A DNA stretch of 64,000 bases from Nocardioides bizhenqiangii. Its GTDB lineage: Bacteria; Actinomycetota; Actinomycetes; Propionibacteriales; Nocardioidaceae. This document shows positions 25,717 through 34,625 of this stretch, piece after piece. The notes below the pieces were generated by a model, which ran no database searches, was not told where the DNA came from, and worked only from the letters and a program-made list of their open reading frames with translations. The stretch is from the NCBI RefSeq assembly GCF_034661235.1, contig NZ_CP141059.1:3037501-3101500 (forward strand). Direction: 5' to 3'. Both the position numbers and the translations under genes were made by a program. The first letter of the stretch is position 1, and each line of letters opens with the position of its first letter.

Positions 25717-26883
25717 ATGGCGCGGACGGCGCCCCTCCCCGACACTTCGTTCATGCCCTCTGGTCTGACCGCTGCCCGTGTGCGCCAGGACATCGACGTG
25801 GTGGCGCGGGCCGGCCTCGACCTCGACAACTTCCTCGCCGAGTCGGTCGAGTCGATCTCACGAGCAGTGCCGTGGGTCGCCGCCTGCATCGCCACCCACG
25901 ACCCGAGCACGCACCTGCTCACCAGCGCTCGGAAGTACGGTCACCTGCGCGACCGCAACACCCACGACCACGAGTTCGGCATCATCGAGTACGGGACGGT
26001 CGAGCCCACCGCGTTCACCGAGCTGGCCGCCGCCGACTCGCCCGCCGCCGGCGTGCACCTGGTCACCGAGGGCGACATCGAGCGCTCGGGCCGGATGGGC
26101 AACTTCATGAAACCGCACTTCGCCTTCGCAGACGAGGCCCGGCTGGTCTTCCGCGACGGTCGGCAGGTGTGGGGCGCGTTGGCGCTCTTCCGGGGCGGCG
26201 ACGACCGGCCGTTCGACCAGCGCGAGGTCGACTTCCTCGCCTCCCTCTCGAGTCCGTTCGCCCAGGGCGTCCGCACCGGCGTGCTGTCGCGGCTCATCGA
26301 CGCTCCCCCGCCGCCGGCCGTTCGCGGCGGTCCCGCGGTGGTGGTCGTCGGCGCCGACGACGAGATCGTCTCGATGAGCCTCGACGCCGAGGCTCGGCTG
26401 TCGGAGCTGGTCGAGGGCGAGGCCGCGGGCGACCCGGTGACCCCCGTCTCGTCGCTGGTGGGTGCCGCCCGGCGCTATGCCCGAGGAGAGACCACCGTGC
26501 CGCCGCGGAGCCGCGTCCGCACCCGCAGCGGCATGTGGCTGGTGCTCCACGCCGGACCGCTGCTCTCACGCGACGGTCGTCAGGGTGACGTCGTGATCAC
26601 CATCGAGGAGGCTCGTCCGCCGGAGATCGTGGGCCTGGTCGTCGCGGCGTTCGGTCTCACCGCACGCGAGCGCGACGTCACCCAGCTCGTGCTCCAGGGC
26701 GTCGACACCAAGGAGGTGGCGGCGACGCTGCACCTGTCGACATACACGGTGCAGGACCACCTCAAGGCAGTCTTCGAGAAGGCCGGCGTCCGCTCCCGCA
26801 GGGAGCTGATCGCTCGGATCTACTTCGACCAGTACGTGCCGCGCATGGGAGCCGAGCTCGGCCCGTCCGGCTGGTTCGCCTGA
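25717..26883 (+). CDS. LuxR-family regulator with GAF/PAS-like sensor region
   Basis: 388 residues. About 1-300 form sensor domains (GAF-like with ESISRAVPWVAACIATHDPS, then PAS-like VVVVGADDEIVSMSLDAEAR). The end is a LuxR/NarL helix-turn-helix: FGLTARERDVTQLVLQGVDT and VAATLHLSTYTVQDHLKAVF. It probably controls the divergent flavin oxidase. ATG 25717 is used; ATG 25753 is an alternative start. Confidence 0.88.
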   Translation: MARTAPLPDTSFMPSGLTAARVRQDIDVVARAGLDLDNFLAESVESISRAVPWVAACIATHDPSTHLLTSARKYGHLRDRNTHDHEFGIIEYGTVEPTAFTELAAADSPAAGVHLVTEGDIERSGRMGNFMKPHFAFADEARLVFRDGRQVWGALALFRGGDDRPFDQREVDFLASLSSPFAQGVRTGVLSRLIDAPPPPAVRGGPAVVVVGADDEIVSMSLDAEARLSELVEGEAAGDPVTPVSSLVGAARRYARGETTVPPRSRVRTRSGMWLVLHAGPLLSRDGRQGDVVITIEEARPPEIVGLVVAAFGLTARERDVTQLVLQGVDTKEVAATLHLSTYTVQDHLKAVFEKAGVRSRRELIARIYFDQYVPRMGAELGPSGWFA

Positions 26884-26889
26884 CCGGGC

Positions 26890-27135
26890 TCACCAGGGCA
26901 GGTTGTCCGGTACGTCGCCACTGGCGACCCGGGCCGACTGCGCCGCGACGGTGACGACGTCGCCGGCCTGGAGCTGCCGGCCCCGACGGGTCTCGACGTC
27001 GCCGTTGACACGCACCATGCCCGCAGCGAGCAGCGGCTTGGCCTCCGAGCCGGAGTCGATCAGGTTGGCCAGTTTGAGGAACTGGCCGAGCTTGATGACG
27101 TCGTCGGTGATGGGGACGTCGACCGGTTCGGGCAT
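26890..27135 (-). CDS. S4-domain RNA-binding protein, YbcJ-like
   Basis: 81 residues. IKLGQFLKLANLIDSGSEAK and MVRVNGDVETRRGRQLQAGD are the S4 RNA-binding hairpin. These small proteins bind structured RNA, possibly ribosomal. It is convergent with the LuxR gene (6 bp) and starts 30 bp after DUF445 ends on the same strand. Confidence 0.9.
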   Translation of the reverse strand: MPEPVDVPITDDVIKLGQFLKLANLIDSGSEAKPLLAAGMVRVNGDVETRRGRQLQAGDVVTVAAQSARVASGDVPDNLPW

Positions 27136-27165
27136 GCGAGCAGCCTAGTGCCGCGGCTGGACCGT

Positions 27166-28437
27166 TCAGTGCACGGTCAACGACGCGGCGTGGATGATCA
27201 CGCCGACCAGGCCGCCGACGATCGTGCCGTTGATCCGGATGAACTGCAGGTCCCGGCCGACGTGCAGCTCGATCCGCCGCGAGGCCTCCTTGCCGTCCCA
27301 CCGCTCGATGGTGTGGGTGATGACCGCGGTGACCTCGCTGCCGTAGCGATCGACCGCGAACACGGCCAGGTCGGCCCCGGCCTGGTCGAGCCGGTTGCGC
27401 AGCTCGGCGTCGTTGCCGAGCCGGGTGGCGAAGACGTCGACCTCGAGCAGCAGCCGCTGGTAGACGGCGCCGCTGGGGTCGTCGAGGGACTTGACCAGGG
27501 CTTCCCGCAGCGCCGTCCACAGGGCGATCGCGGTCCGGATCACCGCGGGATGGTCGAGCACCCGCTCCTTGAGCCGCTCCGCCCGCTCCTGCGTGGAGGG
27601 ATCGGTCAGCAGGTCGGTCGCGAGCTGGTGCAGCATCGAGTCCAGTGCCCGGCGGGCCCGGTGCTCGGGCTGGCTGCGGATCTCGGAGAGCCACCGCACC
27701 ATCTCGAGGTGCAGCCGGTTGATGACGTAGTTGTTGACGCTCTCGGGCGCCCACCACGGCGCCCGCTCACCGATCACCTCGTGCACGGTCTCCGGGTTGG
27801 CGACCAGCCAGTCGTGGAGCTCGGTGAGGGCGAGGTCGACGAGGCCGTGGTGCAGGTCGTCGGCGAGCGCCTCCTGGAGCAGGCCGCCGAGCAGCGGCGC
27901 GACCGGCTCCTCCCGGAACCGCGGCGTCAGCGCGTCGTTGACGAGCGACTCGATGTGGTCGGGACGCACCTTGGACAGGGCGATCGCCGCGAGGTCGGCG
28001 GCCTCCTCGACCACGCGCTTCGCGTTGGCAGGCACGACGAGCCAGTTCGCCACCCGCTGCGAGATCCCGACCGCCAGGATCCGCTCGCGGATGATGTCCT
28101 CCTGGAGGAAGTTCTCCCCCACGAACTGCTCCAGCCCCCTGCCGAGGTCGTCCTTGCGCTTGGGAATCAACGCGGTGTGCGGGATGGGCAGGCCGAGCGG
28201 ATGCTTGAAGAGCGCCGTGACCGCGAACCAGTCCGCGATCGCGCCCACCATCGAGGCCTCGGCGCCGGCGTTCACGAAGCCCCAGAACCCGTCCTGGTCG
28301 AGGGTGGCCACGTAGACCGCTGCGGCGAACAGCAGCAGCGACACCGCCACGGTGCGCATCCGCCGCAGCGCGCTGCGACGTTCGGCGTCCGTGGCGTCTC
28401 CCACCAGCGGGTCGGTCGGCAGCGTCGGAACGGTCAC
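27166..28437 (-). CDS. DUF445 membrane-anchored protein
   Basis: 423 residues. One hydrophobic segment near the N-terminus (RTVAVSLLLFAAAVYVATL), the signature VNAGAEASMVGAIADWFAVT with ALFKHPLGLPIPHTALIPKR, a long helical coiled middle, and a second hydrophobic end (INGTIVGGLVGVIIHAASL). DUF445 proteins (YjiN/YheB) are envelope-associated and of unknown role. GTG 28437 is the start; the open frame extends far upstream but antisense to the protease gene and is not coding. Confidence 0.88.
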   Translation of the reverse strand: MTVPTLPTDPLVGDATDAERRSALRRMRTVAVSLLLFAAAVYVATLDQDGFWGFVNAGAEASMVGAIADWFAVTALFKHPLGLPIPHTALIPKRKDDLGRGLEQFVGENFLQEDIIRERILAVGISQRVANWLVVPANAKRVVEEAADLAAIALSKVRPDHIESLVNDALTPRFREEPVAPLLGGLLQEALADDLHHGLVDLALTELHDWLVANPETVHEVIGERAPWWAPESVNNYVINRLHLEMVRWLSEIRSQPEHRARRALDSMLHQLATDLLTDPSTQERAERLKERVLDHPAVIRTAIALWTALREALVKSLDDPSGAVYQRLLLEVDVFATRLGNDAELRNRLDQAGADLAVFAVDRYGSEVTAVITHTIERWDGKEASRRIELHVGRDLQFIRINGTIVGGLVGVIIHAASLTVH

Positions 28438-28560
28438 GGCGTCATTATTGATGGTCGCTTCACGCGGACCCGCTCGTTCCTCGCTCTCCGCGCTCAGACG
28501 ACACTCCCCGTGCGGCGCGTCGTCCCGTGATCCGATGCCTCGTCCGCGACGCTGGTCGAC

Positions 28561-30024
28561 GTGTCCTTCCCCGCACACGTCGCTGCCGCCTGCCTTCTGG
28601 CATGCGTCCTGACCGCCGTCGGCGGCCCGGCGGTCGTCCGAGCCGACGACCAGGCGCACGATCCGGACCAACGACACGCCACTGACACGCCGTACTCCAC
28701 GCTGGCGATGCGCGACCTCTTCGTCGCCCGGCCCCGGCTCGGCATGCTCGAGTCGCTGGTGGCCAACGCGCTGCTGGCCCGGCCGACCGACGGCGAGCAG
28801 GACCCGGGCGGCGACGGCTACCGCGGCCCGAGCCAGAAGCGCTGCGGGAAGAGGATCTGCGTCCACTACGCAGTGCGCGGTGCCGACGCGCCACCGTCGC
28901 GGCGATGGGTACGGCGGACGCTCCGGGTGCTCGGCAGCGTCTGGGACCACGAGGTCGGCGACCTGCGCTTCCGGCCGCCGCCGGCCGACCGGCGCCGCGG
29001 TGGCGACAGCCGGTTCGACGTCTACCTCGCGGACGTCGGCCGCCGCGGCCTGTTCGGCTACTGCACGCCCGAGCGGCGGTTGCGTGGCGAGCGGTTCGCG
29101 GCGTCCAGCTACTGCGTGGTCGACGACGACTTCGCCCGCCGGCAGTTCGGCGCCCGTCCCGTCGACAGCCTGCGGGTGACGATCGCCCACGAGTTCTTCC
29201 ACGCGATCCAGTTCGGCTACGACTTCCGCGAGGATCCGTGGCTGCTGGAGTCGACCGCCACCTGGATCGAGGAGACCTTCGCCGACCGGGTCGACGACAA
29301 CCGCCGCTACCTGAGGTTCGGCACCGTCCACCGGCCGGCCGTGCCGCTCGACGACTTCTCCAACGACCGCTACGCGCACTACGGCACCTGGGCGTGGTGG
29401 GAGTACCTGTCCGACCGGCACGGCGGCGGTCTGGTGCGAGCGGTCTGGCGGCAGGCCGACACCGTCGGCGACGCCCCCGACCACTACTCGGTCGACGCCC
29501 TGGAGGCTGTGCTCCAGCGGCACGAGGGGCTGCCCCGCGCGCTGACGTCGTACGCCGTCGCCAACCTCTGGCCCGCGGACACCTACCCCGAGGGGAGCCG
29601 GTGGCCGGCCGCCCGGGTCGGCCGGGCGGTCCGCCTCGGCCAGGCGCAGCGGAGCGACGCAGTGCGGGTCCGCATCGACCACCTCGCCGCCCGGCACCTC
29701 GCGTTCGCGCCGGCCGGCGACCTGCGGAGCCACCGGTGGCGGCTCCGCGTGACGGTGGACGCGCCCCGTCGGCGGGCTGCGGCGCGGGTTACCGTGGTCC
29801 GCAGCGGCGGTCGCCGCGCGACGCACGCCGTACGTCTCGACCGGCGCGGTGACGCCGCGCTGACGGTGCGGTTCGACCGCCGTGCGGTGGCGCGGGTGGT
29901 CGTCACCCTGGTCAACACCTCGTCCCGCTACCGCTGCGGCCGGCGCACGATGTTCGCGTGCCGCGGCGTCCCCCGCGACGACGACGCCCGGTTCCAGGTG
30001 ATCGCCCGCCTGATCCGGCGGTAG
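28561..30024 (+). CDS. Secreted HExxH metalloprotease-like protein, copy 1
   Basis: 487 residues. A signal peptide (FPAHVAAACLLACVLTAVGG, cut near VVRA) is followed by a zinc motif TIAHEFFHAIQFGYD with His210, Glu211 and His214, and about 20 residues on LLESTATWIEE, which offers the third zinc ligand (Glu), a gluzincin-like plan. The C-terminal 150 residues form an Arg-rich beta domain ending in RYRCGRRTMFACRG. GTG start at 28561. A close paralogue follows 63 bp downstream. Substrate unknown. Confidence 0.8.
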   Translation: MSFPAHVAAACLLACVLTAVGGPAVVRADDQAHDPDQRHATDTPYSTLAMRDLFVARPRLGMLESLVANALLARPTDGEQDPGGDGYRGPSQKRCGKRICVHYAVRGADAPPSRRWVRRTLRVLGSVWDHEVGDLRFRPPPADRRRGGDSRFDVYLADVGRRGLFGYCTPERRLRGERFAASSYCVVDDDFARRQFGARPVDSLRVTIAHEFFHAIQFGYDFREDPWLLESTATWIEETFADRVDDNRRYLRFGTVHRPAVPLDDFSNDRYAHYGTWAWWEYLSDRHGGGLVRAVWRQADTVGDAPDHYSVDALEAVLQRHEGLPRALTSYAVANLWPADTYPEGSRWPAARVGRAVRLGQAQRSDAVRVRIDHLAARHLAFAPAGDLRSHRWRLRVTVDAPRRRAAARVTVVRSGGRRATHAVRLDRRGDAALTVRFDRRAVARVVVTLVNTSSRYRCGRRTMFACRGVPRDDDARFQVIARLIRR

Positions 30025-30087
30025 GGCGATCTCGTCGGTGGTCGTCTCGTTGGTGGTCCTCGACCAGGCAAATGGCATCCTGCTGCG

Positions 30088-31689
30088 GTGCGTCTCCCCC
30101 GTGCTCTCGTTGCCCTGTCCGTCACCCTGATCCTCGGTCTCACCCTCGGTGGGCCGACCGCGGTCGCGGATCCGCCCGCGCCGCCCGGGACGAAGGCGTC
30201 CGTGATCGGTCAGGACCATCGTTCCGACCAGGCGGAGGCGACGCTGGCTCGCGTGCGGACCCTGGTCGAGGGCCTCGGGGTCTCGTCGCGCGGCGGTGCC
30301 GACGACAACCGCGGCCTGACGCTGGCCCTGCGCGACCTGGCACTGCAGATGGATGCTCTGTCCCCCTCGGACGAGCGGGTGGCCGAGCGCTACCTCCTGC
30401 GCCCCGGACAGGGCTCGGATCCCTTCATCCCGGTCGCGCTGCCGTTCGTGACCTGCTCGGCGGACATCTGTGTCCACTGGAGGGAGTCCGGCGACCACGC
30501 GCCCAACGGATCGGACGGCGACGGCTCCACCGTCCCGACCTACGTCAACCGGGTCCTGAACACGATCCAGCGGGTCAACAACGACTACGTCGCCGCGGGC
30601 TATCGCCGCCCCAAGTCCGACGGCACCGCCGGGGGCGGCACCGGCAAGGTCGACATCTACATCGGCGATCTCGGCGCCAACGGCGGTCTCTACGGCTTCT
30701 GCTCCACCGACCGGCCGAGAGTTCTCGACGCGCCCGACGACTACAGCAAGGCGGCCTTCTGCGCCCTCGACAACGACTACCGCCCGGGTCAGTTCCCGAC
30801 CAACACCCCGCTCGAGAACATGCAGGTCACCGCGGCACACGAGTACTTCCACGCGGTCCAGTTCGGCTACGACTTCTACGAGGACGGCTGGATCCTCGAG
30901 TCGACAGCCACCTGGGCCGAGGACGAGCTGTTCGACGATGTCAACGACAACCGGAACTACCTCCCGACCAGTCCGCTGCGGCGTCCGCACGTGCCGCTCG
31001 ACACCTTCGGCGGCAACTTCCACTACGGCACCTGGATCTGGTGGCGCTACCTCACCGAGAAGTTCCCGGCCGAGGTCGGCAAGCTGCCCCGGCTGGTGCT
31101 CGACGTCTGGAAGCGCCTCGACGGCAGGCCCGGAGCCCCCGACAGGTACTCCACGCAGGGCCTGGCTCAGGCCCTCAACGGCCGCGGCACCACGATCAAG
31201 AAGGAGCTCCAGCTCTTCTACGGCGTCAACCGGCACCCGCGCACCTACTACGACGAAGGCGCCGCCTACAACCCGTCGCCGTCCTCGCTGAACGTCGCGT
31301 TCAGCGGCGCCCAGCAGCAGAGCGTGGTCCGCAAGCCGCGACACCTGTCCTCCAGCACCGTGAAGCTCGTCCCGAACGGGCTGAGCCAGAGCGACTGGAG
31401 GCTCCGGCTCCACTTCAATGCGCCGGACACCGCGCGGGGTGGTGCCTTCGTCGTGATCGTCTACAAGAAGGCCGGCGGGCTCTCCACGTCGCTGGTCCGA
31501 CTGGACCGCAACGGCGGCGGCTCGAGGACGGTGCCGTTCAGCAGCCAGAACATCGACCACGTCGACGTCCTGTTCGTGAACACGAGCACCCGGTTCAACT
31601 GCTGGGAGGACACCGTGCTGTCCTGCCAGGGCAAGCCGAAGGACGACGGCCTCCGGTCGGAGCTCACCGCCAGGACGTTCCGCTCCTGA
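30088..31689 (+). CDS. Secreted HExxH metalloprotease-like protein, copy 2
   Basis: 533 residues. Signal peptide LPRALVALSVTLILGLTLGG, then AAHEYFHAVQFGYDFYEDGW with His251, Glu252 and His255, and WILESTATWAEDELFDDVND with the likely third ligand. The C-terminal beta domain ends FVNTSTRFNCWEDTVLSC, parallel to copy 1 (LVNTSSRYRCGRRTMFAC). The pair arose by tandem duplication. Copy 2 has more typical composition; copy 1 has become very Arg-rich. GTG start at 30088. Confidence 0.82.
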   Translation: MRLPRALVALSVTLILGLTLGGPTAVADPPAPPGTKASVIGQDHRSDQAEATLARVRTLVEGLGVSSRGGADDNRGLTLALRDLALQMDALSPSDERVAERYLLRPGQGSDPFIPVALPFVTCSADICVHWRESGDHAPNGSDGDGSTVPTYVNRVLNTIQRVNNDYVAAGYRRPKSDGTAGGGTGKVDIYIGDLGANGGLYGFCSTDRPRVLDAPDDYSKAAFCALDNDYRPGQFPTNTPLENMQVTAAHEYFHAVQFGYDFYEDGWILESTATWAEDELFDDVNDNRNYLPTSPLRRPHVPLDTFGGNFHYGTWIWWRYLTEKFPAEVGKLPRLVLDVWKRLDGRPGAPDRYSTQGLAQALNGRGTTIKKELQLFYGVNRHPRTYYDEGAAYNPSPSSLNVAFSGAQQQSVVRKPRHLSSSTVKLVPNGLSQSDWRLRLHFNAPDTARGGAFVVIVYKKAGGLSTSLVRLDRNGGGSRTVPFSSQNIDHVDVLFVNTSTRFNCWEDTVLSCQGKPKDDGLRSELTARTFRS

Positions 31690-31692
31690 CGG

Positions 31693-32628
31693 TCAGCGCG
31701 TCGGCGAACTAGTCGCGAAGCTGTCGACCGAGGCCAGGTCGTAGGACCCGGCGTCGGTCGACATGCCCTGTGCGACCTGGGCGGCGGTCGCGTTGCCCAG
31801 GGTCGCCGCGGCGACCAGGTCGCGGCCGTTGGCGCGACCGAGCAGGAAGCCGGCGGAGAAGGAGTCGCCGCAGCCGGTGGTGTCGACCACCTCGATCTCG
31901 AAAGCCGGCACCCAGCCGGTCTCGTCCACCGTCGCGACGTAGGCGCCGCGAGCGCCCGCGGTCACCGCCACCCATCCGACGCCCTTGTCGAGGAGCGCCT
32001 GCGCGCCGTCCTCGAGGGTCGTGGTCGCGGTCAGCCCGAGGAGCTGCTCGTCGTTGGGGAGGAACAGGTCGACCAGCGGCAGGCAGCCGGCGATCGCGTC
32101 CAGCCACATCGGCTCCCCCGGCGCGAGCATGTCGACCGACGTCGTGACGCCGGCGCCCCGTGCCGCCTCGAGCACGGCGACCGCGGCGTCACCGAGGAAC
32201 TCCGGACCACCGACGTGCACGTGGTCGGCGGACCGCACCAGGTCGAGGTCGATGTCCTCGAGCGTGAGGCTGCCGTTGGCGCCGATGCAGTGCCACGCCG
32301 GCCGGTCGCCGTCGCCGTTGATCGGCAGCACGCTGGCCGACGTCTGCACGTCGTGCTTCGTCGTGATCCGCGCCGTGTCGACCCCGTTGGCCCGGAGCAG
32401 CTCGACGAGCACCTTGCCGATGGGGTCGTCCCCGATCGCGGCGACGCTGGTCACCTCGGCGCCGAGCTTGCTGAGCACGATCGCGGTGCCGCCGGCGGTC
32501 CCGGCGGGTGACATCCGGATGGTGTCGACCAGCGCACCACTCGATCGCTCGGGGATCGTGTCGACCGTCGCGACGTGGATGTCGAGCACGTGGACTCCGA
32601 TGCAGACCACCTTGGTCGGCTGGGTCAT
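31693..32628 (-). CDS. PfkB-family carbohydrate kinase
   Basis: 311 residues. N-terminal signature SPAGTAGGTAIVLSKLGAEV and C-terminal DTTGCGDSFSAGFLLG with the catalytic Asp (GCGD in place of the usual GAGD). The ATG overlaps the stop of the class II aldolase (ATGA), so kinase and aldolase act on linked substrates: a sugar is phosphorylated and then split. Ribulose, fuculose or 5-deoxyribose are candidates; none can be chosen from sequence alone. Confidence 0.87.
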   Translation of the reverse strand: MTQPTKVVCIGVHVLDIHVATVDTIPERSSGALVDTIRMSPAGTAGGTAIVLSKLGAEVTSVAAIGDDPIGKVLVELLRANGVDTARITTKHDVQTSASVLPINGDGDRPAWHCIGANGSLTLEDIDLDLVRSADHVHVGGPEFLGDAAVAVLEAARGAGVTTSVDMLAPGEPMWLDAIAGCLPLVDLFLPNDEQLLGLTATTTLEDGAQALLDKGVGWVAVTAGARGAYVATVDETGWVPAFEIEVVDTTGCGDSFSAGFLLGRANGRDLVAAATLGNATAAQVAQGMSTDAGSYDLASVDSFATSSPTR

Positions 32629-33290
32629 CGGTTCTCCTCCTGGGGCGCCTGCTGGACGCTGCCGTAGTTGCGGGCGATCGCCGCTGCGATCACGTCTTCC
32701 TGCTGCTTGCGGGTGAGCGTCGCCGGCTTCCCCATGGCGAGCGCGTCGCGGTAGACGGTGCACAGCCACTCGAGCAGCAGCGCGTTCTCCACCGCCTTGT
32801 CGAGGGTGGCTCCGATGGCGATCGAACCGTGGTTGGCCATCAGCGCGGCGGTGCGGTGCTCGAGCGCAGCCACCACCCGCGTCGCGAGCTCGGGGGTCCC
32901 GAAGGTTGCGTACGGCGCCACCCGGATCGCGCCGCCGAGCAGCAGCTGTTGGTAGTGGATGACCGGGATCTCGCCGACGGCGATGGACGCGGCCGTGCTG
33001 ACCGGGGCGTGGGTGTGCACGACGGCGGCGACGTCGTACTGCGCGTAGACGGAGAGGTGGAGGTAGACCTCGGACGTCGGCACCGGACCGCCGCCCACCT
33101 GGTGGCCGTCGAGGTCGACCTCGACCACCTGGTCCGCTGTGAGCTCGCCGAGCACGGCTCCGGTGGCGGTGACGGCCACCCGGTCGCCGACGCGGACGCT
33201 CACGTTGCCGGCGGTGCCGATGAGCAGGCCCTCGGCGGCCAGCCGGTGGCAGGCCCGCACCACCTGCTGCACGGCGTCGTCTGTGACCAC
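32625..33290 (-). CDS. Class II aldolase/adducin family protein
   Basis: 221 residues. GTAGNVSVRVGD is the phosphate loop, TSEVYLHLSVYAQYDVAAVV leads to HTHAP with two zinc His ligands, and ALMANHGSIAIGATL supplies the third. Same fold as L-fuculose-phosphate and ribulose-phosphate aldolases, giving dihydroxyacetone phosphate and an aldehyde. GTG start at 33290, 38 bp from the divergent aldo/keto reductase, which could reduce the aldehyde product. Confidence 0.88.
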   Translation of the reverse strand: MVTDDAVQQVVRACHRLAAEGLLIGTAGNVSVRVGDRVAVTATGAVLGELTADQVVEVDLDGHQVGGGPVPTSEVYLHLSVYAQYDVAAVVHTHAPVSTAASIAVGEIPVIHYQQLLLGGAIRVAPYATFGTPELATRVVAALEHRTAALMANHGSIAIGATLDKAVENALLLEWLCTVYRDALAMGKPATLTRKQQEDVIAAAIARNYGSVQQAPQEENR

Positions 33291-33328
33291 AGCAGGACAT
33301 TAGACCTACATCGCCTAGCCTGGGGAGG

Positions 33329-34165
33329 ATGACCATTCCGACCTACGAGCTGAACGACGGCCGCTCCATCCCCGCGATCGGGTTCGGGACCTACCCGCTC
33401 CGAGGGAGCGAGGCGGTCGACGCGGTGGTCAGCGCGGTCGAGGTCGGCTACCGGTTGATCGACACCGCGGTGAACTACGACAACGAGGAGTCGGTCGGCG
33501 AGGCGCTGCGCCAGTGCGGCGTGCCGCGCGAGGAGCTGTTCGTCACCAGCAAGCTGCCCGGCCGGCACCACGGCTACGACGAGGCGATCACGTCCGTCCA
33601 GGGCTCCCTCGACCGGCGCGGCCTCGACTACCTCGACCTCCACCTCATCCACTGGCCGAACCCGTCCGTGGATCGGTACGTCGAGGCGTGGCGGGCACTC
33701 GTCGAGCTGCGGTCGCGAGGGCTGGTGCGCTCCATCGGCGTCTCGAACTTCACCCGCGCCCACCTCGACCGGATCATCGCCGACACCGGGGTGACCCCGG
33801 CCGTGAACCAGATCGAGCTGCACCCGGCGTTCCCGCAGGTGGGGATGCGCGCGTCGAACGCCGAGTTGGGCGTGCTGACCGAGGCATGGAGCCCGCTGGG
33901 CAAGCGGGCGGCGCCGTACGGCGAGCCGGCGGTGGTCGCGGCAGCCGCGCGAGTCGGCGTCACCCCCGCCCAGGTGATCCTCCGCTGGCACGTGGAGATC
34001 GGCTCGGTGCCGATCCCGAAGTCAGCGACCCCTGCCCGGCAGGCGGAGAACCTCGACGTCTTCAGCTTCTCGCTCACCGCCGACGAGGTCGCGGCGATCA
34101 CCGCGCTCGGGCGGCCGGACGGCCGGCTGTTCGGCGGCGATCCGGACGTGCACGAGGAGATGTAG
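33329..34165 (+). CDS. Aldo/keto reductase
   Basis: 278 residues, one TIM-barrel AKR. GYRLIDTAVNYDNEESVG has the catalytic Asp and Tyr, FVTSKLPGRHHG the Lys and LDLHLIHWPNP the His. VPIPKSATPARQAENLDVFSF binds NADPH. Closest in pattern to the AKR5 2,5-diketogluconate reductase group. It is divergent from the kinase-aldolase pair. Confidence 0.93.
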   Translation: MTIPTYELNDGRSIPAIGFGTYPLRGSEAVDAVVSAVEVGYRLIDTAVNYDNEESVGEALRQCGVPREELFVTSKLPGRHHGYDEAITSVQGSLDRRGLDYLDLHLIHWPNPSVDRYVEAWRALVELRSRGLVRSIGVSNFTRAHLDRIIADTGVTPAVNQIELHPAFPQVGMRASNAELGVLTEAWSPLGKRAAPYGEPAVVAAAARVGVTPAQVILRWHVEIGSVPIPKSATPARQAENLDVFSFSLTADEVAAITALGRPDGRLFGGDPDVHEEM

Positions 34166-34172
34166 CTTCGGG

Positions 34173-34565
34173 TCAGCCCTGCCCGCCCCGGTGCCGATCG
34201 ACCAGCTCCTGCGGCGCCATCGCCAGCCACGCGTCGAGGAGAACGTCGCGCAGGTCGTCGCCGCTGATCCGTCCCAGCTCCACGAGCACGCCGGCGTAGC
34301 CATTGAAGTGCGGGATGTGGAACACGCCGGGCGGCGGATCCGCGAGGATCGCTTCCTTCTCGACGAGGCCGTCGGTGCGGACGCCGAGCACCGGGAGCTC
34401 CGGCGGCACCTCGTCGCCGTACCGCTTGATGTCAGCCTTGCTGAACGGCCGCTCCCAGGCGAAGGTCTTGCCGCGCACGCTCCACGCCCGTCGGTCGCGG
34501 TAGTCCGTCTCGACCACCTCCGGAAGTGCGAGCGCCAGCTTCGCGACATCGTCGAGAGTTGCCAT
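34173..34565 (-). CDS. MmcQ/YjbR-family protein
   Basis: 130 residues, one MmcQ/YjbR domain: LALPEVVETDYRDRRAWSVR, KTFAWERPFS and FHIPHFNGYAGVLVELG. The CyaY-like fold is thought to bind DNA or act as an accessory factor; function is unproved. ATG 34565 with the typical ATLDDVAKLALALPEV start. Divergent from another family member 60 bp away. Confidence 0.88.
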   Translation of the reverse strand: MATLDDVAKLALALPEVVETDYRDRRAWSVRGKTFAWERPFSKADIKRYGDEVPPELPVLGVRTDGLVEKEAILADPPPGVFHIPHFNGYAGVLVELGRISGDDLRDVLLDAWLAMAPQELVDRHRGGQG

Positions 34566-34625
34566 GGCAGCAAGGTACGACGCCACACGGCTCTCGGTGT
34601 CCGTGACGGGACCTAGCCTGACCAC

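Noticed and set aside
28438..31560. Upstream extension of the DUF445 frame to 1464 codons
   Set aside because: The extra sequence is antisense to the protease genes and is low-complexity; the family start fits GTG 28437.
31680..31700. CTGACGGTCAG palindrome as a terminator
   Set aside because: It has one central base, cannot form a hairpin loop, and simply reflects two facing stop codons.
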